Source: a virus
Direction: 5' to 3' (one strand)
DNA length: 23,106 nt
IMG/VR virus record: IMGVR_UViG_3300030107_000680
Span: 1 to 23,106 of that record
Positions 15,470-22,122 of this stretch are shown piece after piece. The notes below the pieces were generated by a model that saw only the letters and a list, made by a program, of their open reading frames with translations, was not told where the DNA came from and ran no database searches. Both the position numbers and the translations under genes were made by a program. How positions within the stretch are numbered: position 1 is the first letter of the stretch; each line of letters opens with the position of its first letter.

Positions 15470-17512
15470 CTAAACGTCCTTGATGTCAAGCCAATTCTTA
15501 CCTATTTTGGCTTCTAATAATAAAGGCACGTTCATTTTTATATCGTATGCCTCTTCCACTAATTTATTAAGATCATCATTCAATGTGTCTATCGTTGCAA
15601 GTACGTACTCCTTTTCGTTTGGGTGAACATCTACTACCACAGAATCATGCACACTGTTAACTATGCCTGACTGCATCTTTTCTAACCTGGCATCTAACTC
15701 AATCAAGACAAGTGGAACTACATCACCTGTAGCGAAGCCTTGTACAGGATAGTTTTTTATCATAGTGAAGTGCGTCACACTGCCATTCTCTCTACGTGTG
15801 ACATCAGGGAAAGCGTACTGCCTACCACTTACGTTAGTTATCTTTTGAAAGCGTAGTGCCTCGTTACCTAAGTCAGTGTGCCACCTAGCTATACCTTTGT
15901 ATTTATCTACGAAGTGCCTGTAATACTCTGCCTCTGCGTTGCTTCTACCGTATCCTGTGGCTCCAAAAAGAGGCGCAAAGGTGTGAGCTTTGGCTTCTTG
16001 CCTAGTTGTAGGTTGCCCTGCATCAGAAATAACTTGGGCTGTGTAGCTGTGTACATCAAACCCTGTCTCTATTTCTTGCATGGCTGTCTCGTCTTGCGAT
16101 AGAAACGCTGCGGCTCTAAACTCAAGCTGGGCAAAGTCAGCTTCCAGTATGTGACCGTCAGTCCAGCGAGAGATAAACACACGTTTTACAGGGAAGGTTC
16201 CTCCTCTTGGCATGTTTTGCATGTTGGGCTTTCGTCCAGAAAATCTACCTGTACTGGTGATATGCTGGGTAAGACCGACATGGAGGAGTCCATCTTGTTT
16301 AGTGTAGGTGGAAATACCATCCACAAAACTACTGAGATAACTGCTAACAGCAGACAACCTTTTAACACCTGTAATGAACTCTTCTGCATTTTTTAGTTCT
16401 CCTTTCTTTGCAACGTGATTGATCATATCTAATCTGTCTTTACTTGTACTAAAACCATTAGCACTAATCCAAGACTTGTTAGGTGCTCTAAACTGTAGTC
16501 CTGCAGCGTGAGATAGTTCTCGTAAGTGATAGCCTTTACCGTCACACTCCTTACATTTAGTAGGCTTGGCGTACTTTGTGCCATCCTTCCTTACTTTAAA
16601 CACTTTCCCTTTACCTGTGCAGCTAGAACATATAACAGCGTATGTCTTGAGTATCATGTCACTGTTTTTTTCTACGGTGTTTTTAAACTCTTCTGGTGTA
16701 TTTACGTGTTCAAACAAGTCAGCCCACTCTTTTTTATTATGTACTCTTCTACCAAATATTACTTGCGACAGTTGTTCTGGAGAGTTTAAATTTATGGGCG
16801 TGTCACCCATTAGTTCTCGCACCTTTTTTTGCAACCTGTCTTCGATTTCGTTACGCTCTTGTTGGAACTCATTACGGACATGTTCGAGGGCGGTAGTATC
16901 CACCCTGAATCCACGCATGTACATTCTTGCAAGGGATTTGCAGGTACGGAAGGTAATGTCTCTGACGTTATGTAAGGAAGTTGAGGCAGGGTCTTGATAG
17001 TCTGCTTCGATCGCTTTGTACAACTCGCCAGTACTATGCAGATCGCAAGACAAATAATGGCTAAGTTCACCCAAGGGAATCTCATTTGTGTTGTATCCTT
17101 TCTTGTAGTATGTCTTGAGAGTGTCATCCTTTTGATATTCTAACTGTCTGCGCTGGGCGCATTGCTCTAAACTTAGTGGTTCTTTCTGTCCACGTTGAAG
17201 TAAATACTCAGCAAGCATCGTGTCGTAGATATCACCATCGTAAGTAAAACCACTAGCCCACAGCCATGACAAATCGTATTGTAAGTTGTGTCCTATCAAT
17301 AACGTTGTAGAGTCAAGCCACCTCTGTAGTTTGCACTTATTGTTTTGCGTGTCATTCCTTTCTTGATGGTCAAAGCAAAGCAGAGACTTCTGTTGGGTGT
17401 CTAGGCACAGCACACCCACCTGTGTGAGAGTATTGCTAGGCTCAAATGGATCGTTGTGTATCTTGCCATCACGTAAAGTGATAGAGTTTTCTACATCAAG
17501 AACTCTTTTCAT
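15470..17512 (-). CDS. Family A DNA polymerase with DnaJ-like zinc module
   Basis: This 680-residue replicative polymerase has intact proofreading motifs: Asp6/Glu8 (LDVENS), Asp80 (GHNLQYD) and Asp157 (YLSCD). The polymerase motifs are TGRFSG at 421-426, motif A with Asp459 (EADFAQLEFR), motif B from Arg504 (RQEAKAHTFAPLFG, with Lys508) and motif C with His622-Asp623 (VHDS). Phe512 corresponds to E. coli Phe762. Phe516 stands where E. coli has Tyr766. Between the exonuclease and polymerase parts, Cys295, Cys298, Cys320 and Cys323 form two CxxCxGxG repeats like the central domain of DnaJ. This feature was reported for phage HMO-2011 and is the best taxonomic marker here. The start overlaps the helicase stop (ATGA). 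Confidence 0.95.
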   Translation of the reverse strand: MKRVLDVENSITLRDGKIHNDPFEPSNTLTQVGVLCLDTQQKSLLCFDHQERNDTQNNKCKLQRWLDSTTLLIGHNLQYDLSWLWASGFTYDGDIYDTMLAEYLLQRGQKEPLSLEQCAQRRQLEYQKDDTLKTYYKKGYNTNEIPLGELSHYLSCDLHSTGELYKAIEADYQDPASTSLHNVRDITFRTCKSLARMYMRGFRVDTTALEHVRNEFQQERNEIEDRLQKKVRELMGDTPINLNSPEQLSQVIFGRRVHNKKEWADLFEHVNTPEEFKNTVEKNSDMILKTYAVICSSCTGKGKVFKVRKDGTKYAKPTKCKECDGKGYHLRELSHAAGLQFRAPNKSWISANGFSTSKDRLDMINHVAKKGELKNAEEFITGVKRLSAVSSYLSSFVDGISTYTKQDGLLHVGLTQHITSTGRFSGRKPNMQNMPRGGTFPVKRVFISRWTDGHILEADFAQLEFRAAAFLSQDETAMQEIETGFDVHSYTAQVISDAGQPTTRQEAKAHTFAPLFGATGYGRSNAEAEYYRHFVDKYKGIARWHTDLGNEALRFQKITNVSGRQYAFPDVTRRENGSVTHFTMIKNYPVQGFATGDVVPLVLIELDARLEKMQSGIVNSVHDSVVVDVHPNEKEYVLATIDTLNDDLNKLVEEAYDIKMNVPLLLEAKIGKNWLDIKDV

Positions 17513-18729
17513 ACCGTGTACCTTGATCTGTCACCGTCTAACTCACAATGTATAACACCATGCCATCCACCACGTAGTTTGTTTTTAGCTATGTTTAAGT
17601 GTCGCTGTGGATCTTGTTCATCTTGACCCTCCACTTGTGGGTTCTTAGAAATCAACACCATCAAGTCACACTCTGCAGCCTTACCTGTCTTGCTACCCTC
17701 CATCATAGATTGATCTACGTAGACTTTACCTTCAGCATCAGCAGACAGTTGTGACATCCATATGATAGCACAGTCGTACTGCTTCGCTATGTTACGTGCG
17801 TGTATCGCTGCGTCCTTGAGGTACACATGAGAGTCAGCACTGCCTTTACTGGCAAACTTATCACCCATGTCTAGCACTAAGATGTCAGGCTGGTATGCTT
17901 TTACTACAGCCTCAACCCAACGCATATCTTTACCTGTGCTATCTTTAATCTTGATATTATCGTGTACAGGTTTGTACCTAGTTGCAGCTAGTGCGTAGTT
18001 ACCTTTGACTTCATCCATAGACATATTGGATGCTGCACTTAGATACCTAGCACCTACACGATCATAGGATTCCTCGTTGCACAAAACTATACAGTTCGCA
18101 CCCTGCCTAGCAAACCCACCTTCTGAGGCTATAATAGAAGCGTGGAAAGATGTTTTGCCTGTATTTGGCCTTGCACCCACCAAAACTAAATGACCACCTG
18201 ACACACCTTCTATGCGCCTTTGCAGTGTTGGTATGTTAAACTTCCACTTAGCTTGGATGTCAGCCTTTTCTAGTAAAGTATCAATAGATATATCTCCCCA
18301 ATCAATCTTGAGGTTAGGCATAAAATCATCTTGATAGTCTTCGATTATCTTACGCACAGGCTCCAAGGTATTCTCTGCACCGTTGACGTACTTAACACCT
18401 AAGTTAGCTATCTCCTCTCCTACTAACTTCTGAAACATATTACCCATAACTTCCTGTGCAATGTCAGGCGACATAGGTTCTGCTTTGTTTATCCTCTTGA
18501 ACAACTCTCTGTACGAATCCTTGTTAGCTGTAGTCAAGACGTTGTGCGTAAAGAACAATCCTTCTAGTTCTGCTGGTGTTATACTCCTTTCGTAAGTATC
18601 CATAGCGTAGTCTAAGGTTCTCTTGATACCACGCAAGTCTTTACTGAATAGGTTGTCAGGCGTCCTGATCCCTTTGTTGTTCTCGTAGAACTCCTTGTCC
18701 ATCAGTGTTCTTATCAGTGCTAACTCCAT
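17509..18729 (-). CDS. DnaB-type replicative helicase
   Basis: I choose the ATG at 18729 (406 residues) with GAGAGGA just upstream; an in-frame GTG at 18741 would add four residues. Numbering from that GTG, the C-terminal RecA-like domain has Walker A GARPNTGKTS at 189-198, a Walker B-like DILVLDMGD ending at Asp291, WMSQLS with Gln331, and KNKLRGG near 387-392, which may supply the arginine finger. The N-terminal about 160 residues are helical and lack the zinc-binding and TOPRIM parts of T7 gp4, so the primase is encoded separately (20770-21585). It should unwind the replication fork as a ring. The last codon overlaps the polymerase start (ATGA). The start lies inside a 46-residue ORF in another frame. 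Confidence 0.9.
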   Translation of the reverse strand: MELALIRTLMDKEFYENNKGIRTPDNLFSKDLRGIKRTLDYAMDTYERSITPAELEGLFFTHNVLTTANKDSYRELFKRINKAEPMSPDIAQEVMGNMFQKLVGEEIANLGVKYVNGAENTLEPVRKIIEDYQDDFMPNLKIDWGDISIDTLLEKADIQAKWKFNIPTLQRRIEGVSGGHLVLVGARPNTGKTSFHASIIASEGGFARQGANCIVLCNEESYDRVGARYLSAASNMSMDEVKGNYALAATRYKPVHDNIKIKDSTGKDMRWVEAVVKAYQPDILVLDMGDKFASKGSADSHVYLKDAAIHARNIAKQYDCAIIWMSQLSADAEGKVYVDQSMMEGSKTGKAAECDLMVLISKNPQVEGQDEQDPQRHLNIAKNKLRGGWHGVIHCELDGDRSRYTV

Positions 18730-18796
18730 TGTTCCTCTCACTCTTCTCTATCGCTCTTTGTCTTTCTTCATCCGTCATAGGTCTAATTTTTTTCAT
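18656..18796 (-). CDS. Small ORF overlapping the helicase start (46 aa)
   Basis: The ATG overlaps the ThyX stop in the ATGA arrangement seen at most junctions of this operon. The frame then runs 74 bases into the helicase gene in a different frame. The product begins MKKIRPMTDEERQRAIEK and is entirely polar, ending with a Gln/Asp-rich tail. If not translated, about 60 bases between ThyX and helicase would be noncoding, unusual here. A short leader-like ORF that couples ThyX and helicase translation is the alternative view. No homologue recognised. Confidence 0.5.
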   Translation of the reverse strand: MKKIRPMTDEERQRAIEKSERNNGVSTDKNTDGQGVLREQQRDQDA

Positions 18797-19431
18797 CTGC
18801 GATACGCCTTTGCTAGTGCAACCCAAGACACAGGAAACTGTTTATGCATTATTACGCTAATTTTCTTGGCAACTTCTTGTGTCTCTACTTGTGTATCAGA
18901 AGCACATCTCAGTTTACACATATCTGACCAAGCATCAAGGCTACCTGACCAGTACCACTCAGTCATAGTGTTTTGTGGCAACACCATACGTGCTTGTTCT
19001 GGACATACGTTTTGATGTAAAAGGTATTCGTATTTATGCTTTGCACTTACCATATTTCTTTCAAATCGAATACGTAAGTTTTCAGAGTTTATGACTCCTC
19101 CTGATCCTTGTTTTTTATTTTTAACTGCTTTGCGAAACTCAGGTATATAAAACTCAGGCTCACTATCCACATATCTACGACTAATTTCATTCCAACGTAG
19201 GAACTTATGCTTGACTAGCTGTCTAGCTACAAAGATAGGAGCCTTGACGTGGAAGGTAGCGAAACAGTGACCAAAGGGTGACATGTGATTGTTATCTGCT
19301 AGATAATATATAAGTTTAATATCTTTATCTCGCAATTCTACTCCTGGAACGTGTTTACCAAAAGATACTCTGGCTGCATTTACTACAGTTATATCATCTC
19401 CCATATCATCTATTAACTCTACTGTTATCAC
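18793..19431 (-). CDS. thyX: FAD-dependent thymidylate synthase ThyX
   Basis: This 212-residue enzyme makes dTMP from dUMP with methylene-tetrahydrofolate, NADPH and FAD, as a homotetramer. The ThyX signature is at 74-86 as KHKFLRWNEISRR. The canonical form is RHRxxSxNExSxR, so the first and third Arg are Lys and the Ser is Arg. Such variants with a WNE(V/I)SRRY ending occur in other phage and bacterial ThyX proteins. HMSPFGHCFATFHVKAP (49-65) and ARMVLPQNTMTEW (146-158) are further family blocks. The start codon is GTG, overlapping the previous TAG (TAGTG), with TAGGAG eight bases upstream. With the B12 reductase it supplies thymidine precursors. Confidence 0.93.
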   Translation of the reverse strand: MITVELIDDMGDDITVVNAARVSFGKHVPGVELRDKDIKLIYYLADNNHMSPFGHCFATFHVKAPIFVARQLVKHKFLRWNEISRRYVDSEPEFYIPEFRKAVKNKKQGSGGVINSENLRIRFERNMVSAKHKYEYLLHQNVCPEQARMVLPQNTMTEWYWSGSLDAWSDMCKLRCASDTQVETQEVAKKISVIMHKQFPVSWVALAKAYRR

Positions 19432-19616
19432 TAATAATCTCCTACATTCATTGGAGCATATACTTCTCCGTTATACCTTGTTGGTGTATCGTAATCACTA
19501 AACAAAGCTATAAATACAAGCACCAGTATGCAAACTATAAAAACTTTCTTAGTTTTATCTATGAATATTGCATACGTTTTTTCTGCTTCTACTTGTGCTT
19601 CCTCTCTAGGTGTCAA
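19431..19616 (-). CDS. Small single-helix membrane protein (61 aa), TTG start
   Basis: The frame has no ATG or GTG near its beginning. A TTG at 19616 follows AGAGGAGG by six bases, an excellent signal, so I use it. Residues 1-23 are charged, 24-40 form one membrane helix (KVFIVCILVLVFIALF), and about 20 polar residues follow with Tyr and Pro. The topology is probably N-in. Its stop overlaps the ThyX GTG start by one base. Function unknown. It could modify the host envelope or act in lysis, but nothing in the sequence says so. Confidence 0.65.
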   Translation of the reverse strand: MTPREEAQVEAEKTYAIFIDKTKKVFIVCILVLVFIALFSDYDTPTRYNGEVYAPMNVGDY

Positions 19617-19878
19617 CCTTTCCCTCCTCTAATTTTTTTAGTTGCATTAACTTATCAAACTGATTTTGATCTATGCAATTAACCATTTCTACTGCACCAG
19701 GAAGCATACCGTTGTAGGCATCCATCAATCCCATAATGTACATAGCTATTTCATCTCTGTCTGTCAGCGTAGCTCTACAACTAGCTTCATCATCATACGT
19801 AGGTGTAGTAAATACAAACGTATCCCTTGTGCCATCTGCATTGTAAGACAGAAAGAACACCATCACAAACCACTTCAT
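19606..19878 (-). CDS. Small hypothetical protein (90 aa)
   Basis: The ATG at 19878 is preferred over a TTG fifteen bases upstream, because it overlaps the stop of the 44-residue gene (ATGA) and has GGAG at suitable spacing. The product begins MKWFVMVFFLSYNADG, a very short hydrophobic start, too short for a standard signal peptide. It contains Cys34 and Cys68, which could pair if exported. The C-terminus is charged (LKKLEEGKVDT). The pattern NADGTRDTFVF followed by DDEASC resembles small periplasmic or lipoprotein-like ORFs of phages, but this is a weak impression. No known function. The end overlaps the next gene by 11 bases. Confidence 0.65.
   Translation of the reverse strand: MKWFVMVFFLSYNADGTRDTFVFTTPTYDDEASCRATLTDRDEIAMYIMGLMDAYNGMLPGAVEMVNCIDQNQFDKLMQLKKLEEGKVDT
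19623..19630 (-). promoter_or_regulatory. Shine-Dalgarno supporting a TTG start
   Basis: On the minus strand AGAGGAGG lies six bases before the TTG at 19616. It is one of the strongest ribosome-binding sequences in the window and is the reason for accepting a TTG start. Confidence 0.6.
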
Positions 19879-20009
19879 TTTAGTACACTCCAAACTCCTA
19901 TATCAGGCCAAAAGAAAAGATTAATTATTATTGGTACACCTATTATCATAAAGGCACACACTAGGAAGGCATAGAACCAACCCTTAATATGATAAGGTTT
20001 ATTATTCAT
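19875..20009 (-). CDS. Small membrane protein (44 aa)
   Basis: The ATG at 20009 has GGAGGTGAG eight bases upstream and overlaps the end of the 54-residue gene by eight bases. The product begins MNNKPYHIKGWFYAF and contains one long hydrophobic segment at about 11-34 (FLVCAFMIIGVPIIINLFF), then a short tail. One membrane helix with a positively charged N-terminus is expected. The stop overlaps the next ATG (ATGA). Function unknown; two such small membrane proteins occur within 600 bases here. Confidence 0.7.
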   Translation of the reverse strand: MNNKPYHIKGWFYAFLVCAFMIIGVPIIINLFFWPDIGVWSVLK

Positions 20010-20166
20010 ACAACTCACCTCCATCACCGTCATACCAAATATCTCTAGGTTCTTCTTTAGGTTCTGACATTTTTAGTTTATGTATTTTATACTTAGCTTC
20101 TCTGATCTTCTCTTGATGAAACCTTACATCAGCCTCTAAGTTTTCTATTTCACCGCATACACTCAT
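20002..20166 (-). CDS. Small coiled-coil-like protein (54 aa)
   Basis: The ATG at 20166 follows GGAGG by five bases, a strong signal formed by the last codons of the upstream gene. The product MSVCGEIENLEADVRF... has a charged helix with heptad-like leucines and isoleucines up to about residue 32 and a polar, acidic end (RDIWYDGDGGELYE). No family recognised. Overlaps with both neighbours are minimal and its start signal is clear, so it is likely translated. Confidence 0.65.
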   Translation of the reverse strand: MSVCGEIENLEADVRFHQEKIREAKYKIHKLKMSEPKEEPRDIWYDGDGGELYE

Positions 20167-20167
20167 G

Positions 20168-20659
20168 TTATCCTCCATTTATATTTAAGTCTGCTTCTGC
20201 TAATACCAGTATGGCTTGCTCTCTGGTTATCTTGAACCACTCACCTTGTCGCTCACCGTAACGCTCTGCTACCTTGTGTGCTTTACGCTCTGCTTCTAGT
20301 CTATCTTTAAAGTAGATGTCGTACACTAGAACGTAATCACGCATAGGTGAGCTAGTTTGATAACCATTTAATCTATCTTGTGCATCTATAGCCATGCCTA
20401 TCTTGATCCACTCAGGCCAAGCAGGGTTGCAGATAGCGTAGACGTATCCTTCTTTTACTTGTTCATCCTTTTGTAGTGCAGTAAAAGCTGCGTCACCAAA
20501 AGATTTATACTTTCCTGGTTTATGTAAAGGGTGATGTATAGAAATGTAGTTACCGTTAACATGCATCCTCTTTGTATTATTATATTCGCGTTTTGTCTCA
20601 GGGTTGTCCTTGTAGTAACGCTTTTTACCTGTCTTTGGATTTATTTGTTCAGCCATCAT
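20168..20659 (-). CDS. T5orf172 / GIY-YIG-like domain protein (putative nuclease)
   Basis: Residues 71-142 fit the T5orf172/MUG113 branch of the GIY-YIG superfamily: GYVYAICNPAWPEWIKIGMA for the first strands, then Arg96 (AQDRLNGYQTSSP), acidic residues in DRLEAERKAH (Glu122, Glu124) and GEWFKI (Glu140 to Phe142). GIY-YIG enzymes cut DNA, but many members of this branch have no tested activity. Residues 1-60 are basic and could bind DNA (GKKRYYKDNPETKREYNNTKR is typical). Its position among replication genes suggests DNA processing, host takeover or a former homing element. GC content looks like its neighbours. AAAGGAAATAAGG precedes two successive ATGs; I use the first. Confidence 0.75.
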   Translation of the reverse strand: MMAEQINPKTGKKRYYKDNPETKREYNNTKRMHVNGNYISIHHPLHKPGKYKSFGDAAFTALQKDEQVKEGYVYAICNPAWPEWIKIGMAIDAQDRLNGYQTSSPMRDYVLVYDIYFKDRLEAERKAHKVAERYGERQGEWFKITREQAILVLAEADLNINGG

Positions 20660-20786
20660 CCTTATTTCCTTTATGTTTTTGTTTTCGTACTGGTTTAGGT
20701 TTTTTCTTATCAGGTATAACTCGCTGCTTATACTTAGGTTGCCGCAAGTCTTTAGCCATAGGGTTCTGTTTATTCAATCGCTCCAT
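20649..20786 (-). CDS. Small very basic protein (45 aa)
   Basis: The frame starts inside the last codons of the primase gene (17-base overlap) and ends 11 bases into the next gene. The product, beginning MERLNKQNPMAKDLRQPKY and followed by KQRVIPDKKKPK, is extremely Lys/Arg-rich without acidic clusters. Small proteins with an AKDLRxPKYxQRV pattern recur beside replication genes of marine podoviruses, which makes this a believable gene. Binding to nucleic acid is likely from charge alone. Function unknown. Confidence 0.65.
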   Translation of the reverse strand: MERLNKQNPMAKDLRQPKYKQRVIPDKKKPKPVRKQKHKGNKDDG

Positions 20787-21585
20787 CTATCAGAATCCTT
20801 AAATTAGTTATATCTTTCTCACGTTCATACTTGATGTCATCCTCAACGTGTAACACCCAAGCAGGTAAGTCAGTCCAAAGTTGTATCTTCTTACTGAACT
20901 CCATACTTTTACTTAGTGCGTCAGGATCAAGTGCAACTAAACAGCTTGACGCATTGTCACTTATATCAGCTAAGTGATCATCTGTCAAGCTAGTACCAAG
21001 TATAGCGAAGCCTGTTGTTCCAGGCATACGTTTAGCTACAGTGATAGCGCTGATAACGTCCTCGACTATTACGTATACACCATTGGGTTTACCTATACAT
21101 CTTTTGTAGTAGCTTGCTACTCCACTGTATCTATACCACTTAGGTATAGCTCCATCTAGCGCACGGCCTATAGCGTCTATCAATCTGCTATCCTTATAGA
21201 TAGGAAAGACTGCACGTTTACTCTTGATGTCATACATTAAGTTCTCATGGTTAAGTATAGGCCAACGCATGATAAATCGCCTTAGATGTCCATTCTGTGC
21301 GGAAGCACCATCAACTACGTGTTCTGGATAAACAAAGGTAGTTAACTCTTTGTTATCATTATATGTTTCTACTAGAGGCTTTCTAAAGTAGGACTCCATC
21401 TCTTCCATAGTCATAGCTGTGGACACCATGCCCTTGAGATCACACGATAATTTGTAACAGTTGTAGATAATCCTACCGTCAACCTTACGTGCAGTGAAGG
21501 TGTTCTTGCTACCACACTTAGGACAAGCCTTGCGTATCGACTCACCCTCAGTTAAGTCCAGTGTTTCTTCTATGTGGTTGTTCAT
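20770..21585 (-). CDS. DNA primase (zinc-binding plus TOPRIM, stand-alone)
   Basis: This 271-residue protein resembles the primase half of T7 gp4. The N-terminus has a zinc-binding set: Cys21 and Cys24 (CPKCGSKNTF), then Cys43 and Cys48 (NCYKLSCDL), used to read the template and hold the primer. A TOPRIM-like core follows, with YVIVEDVISAITVAK (Glu175) and ALDPDA (Asp220, Asp222), which bind metal for RNA primer synthesis. Unlike T7, the helicase is a separate gene 2 kb further on. The start has GTAGGAAAAAAAA upstream. It follows the HNH gene by nine bases. The mature primer recognition site cannot be predicted. Confidence 0.88.
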   Translation of the reverse strand: MNNHIEETLDLTEGESIRKACPKCGSKNTFTARKVDGRIIYNCYKLSCDLKGMVSTAMTMEEMESYFRKPLVETYNDNKELTTFVYPEHVVDGASAQNGHLRRFIMRWPILNHENLMYDIKSKRAVFPIYKDSRLIDAIGRALDGAIPKWYRYSGVASYYKRCIGKPNGVYVIVEDVISAITVAKRMPGTTGFAILGTSLTDDHLADISDNASSCLVALDPDALSKSMEFSKKIQLWTDLPAWVLHVEDDIKYEREKDITNLRILIDGAIE

Positions 21586-21594
21586 TTTTTTTTC

Positions 21595-22122
21595 CTACAA
21601 AAAGTTTTCACTAGAGTAATATTTAAATCCTTTATTCTTATTACTAGCTGTGTTTTTTACAGATTTCATATTATCAGATACAGAAACCCATCGTAAATTA
21701 TACACTGAGTAATCTAATTTATCTTCATTTATATGATCTACATTATAGTTATCTAAAGGTAATGGATTATGAACATACGCCATACCAAATATTCTATGTG
21801 CATACACACGGACACCTTTATCTCCATTACTTATTGTATAACAAGGATAAACAGCCCGACTACAATTAGGTACTATTATATTATTTGTACTGTTATTGAA
21901 TATGTAAGGAAAATCTATCCTATCTTTATACATAGGCAGTGGATGCGCCCCTCCTGTAGGGTAAATAGTATACTTTCCTTTAGGTACAGAGTTTAAAAAG
22001 GATGAGGTTCTATTTAAATCAATCCTTCTTTGACCTTTATCACCAAAAAATATAGATATAGAACTAATATCTAAACAATCTTTAGCTTTTATTTCGTCTT
22101 TAAGAAACAAATCATACTGCAT
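21595..22122 (-). CDS. HNH (HNH_3-type) homing-like endonuclease
   Basis: The 175-residue product carries an HNH_3-like motif at 109-151: YAHRIFGMAYVHNP, then YNVDHINEDKLDYSVYNLRWVSVSDN (Asp129-His130, Asn142, Trp145, Asn151 are the key positions). These small nucleases make site-specific cuts and often spread as free-standing homing genes. The gene is strikingly AT-rich: two 60-base lines (21661-21780) hold about 27 percent GC by hand count, while sample lines of the flanking primase and integrase hold about 47-53 percent. This points to recent transfer. It is inserted cleanly, overlapping the integrase stop by one base (TAATG) and leaving nine bases before primase. Confidence 0.85.
   Translation of the reverse strand: MQYDLFLKDEIKAKDCLDISSISIFFGDKGQRRIDLNRTSSFLNSVPKGKYTIYPTGGAHPLPMYKDRIDFPYIFNNSTNNIIVPNCSRAVYPCYTISNGDKGVRVYAHRIFGMAYVHNPLPLDNYNVDHINEDKLDYSVYNLRWVSVSDNMKSVKNTASNKNKGFKYYSSENFL

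Noticed and set aside
15427-15489. Longer start for the putative ssDNA-binding protein at 15489
   Set aside because: It begins inside the polymerase gene without a ribosome-binding sequence, whereas the ATG at 15426 has one.
16540-16640. A DnaJ chaperone gene suggested by CxxCxGxG repeats
   Set aside because: The repeats lie in frame inside the DNA polymerase; there is no J domain or substrate-binding region.
16810-17127. Second protein-like minus-strand ORF inside the polymerase gene
   Set aside because: It lies in a different frame within conserved polymerase codons, with no ribosome-binding sequence and low-complexity composition.
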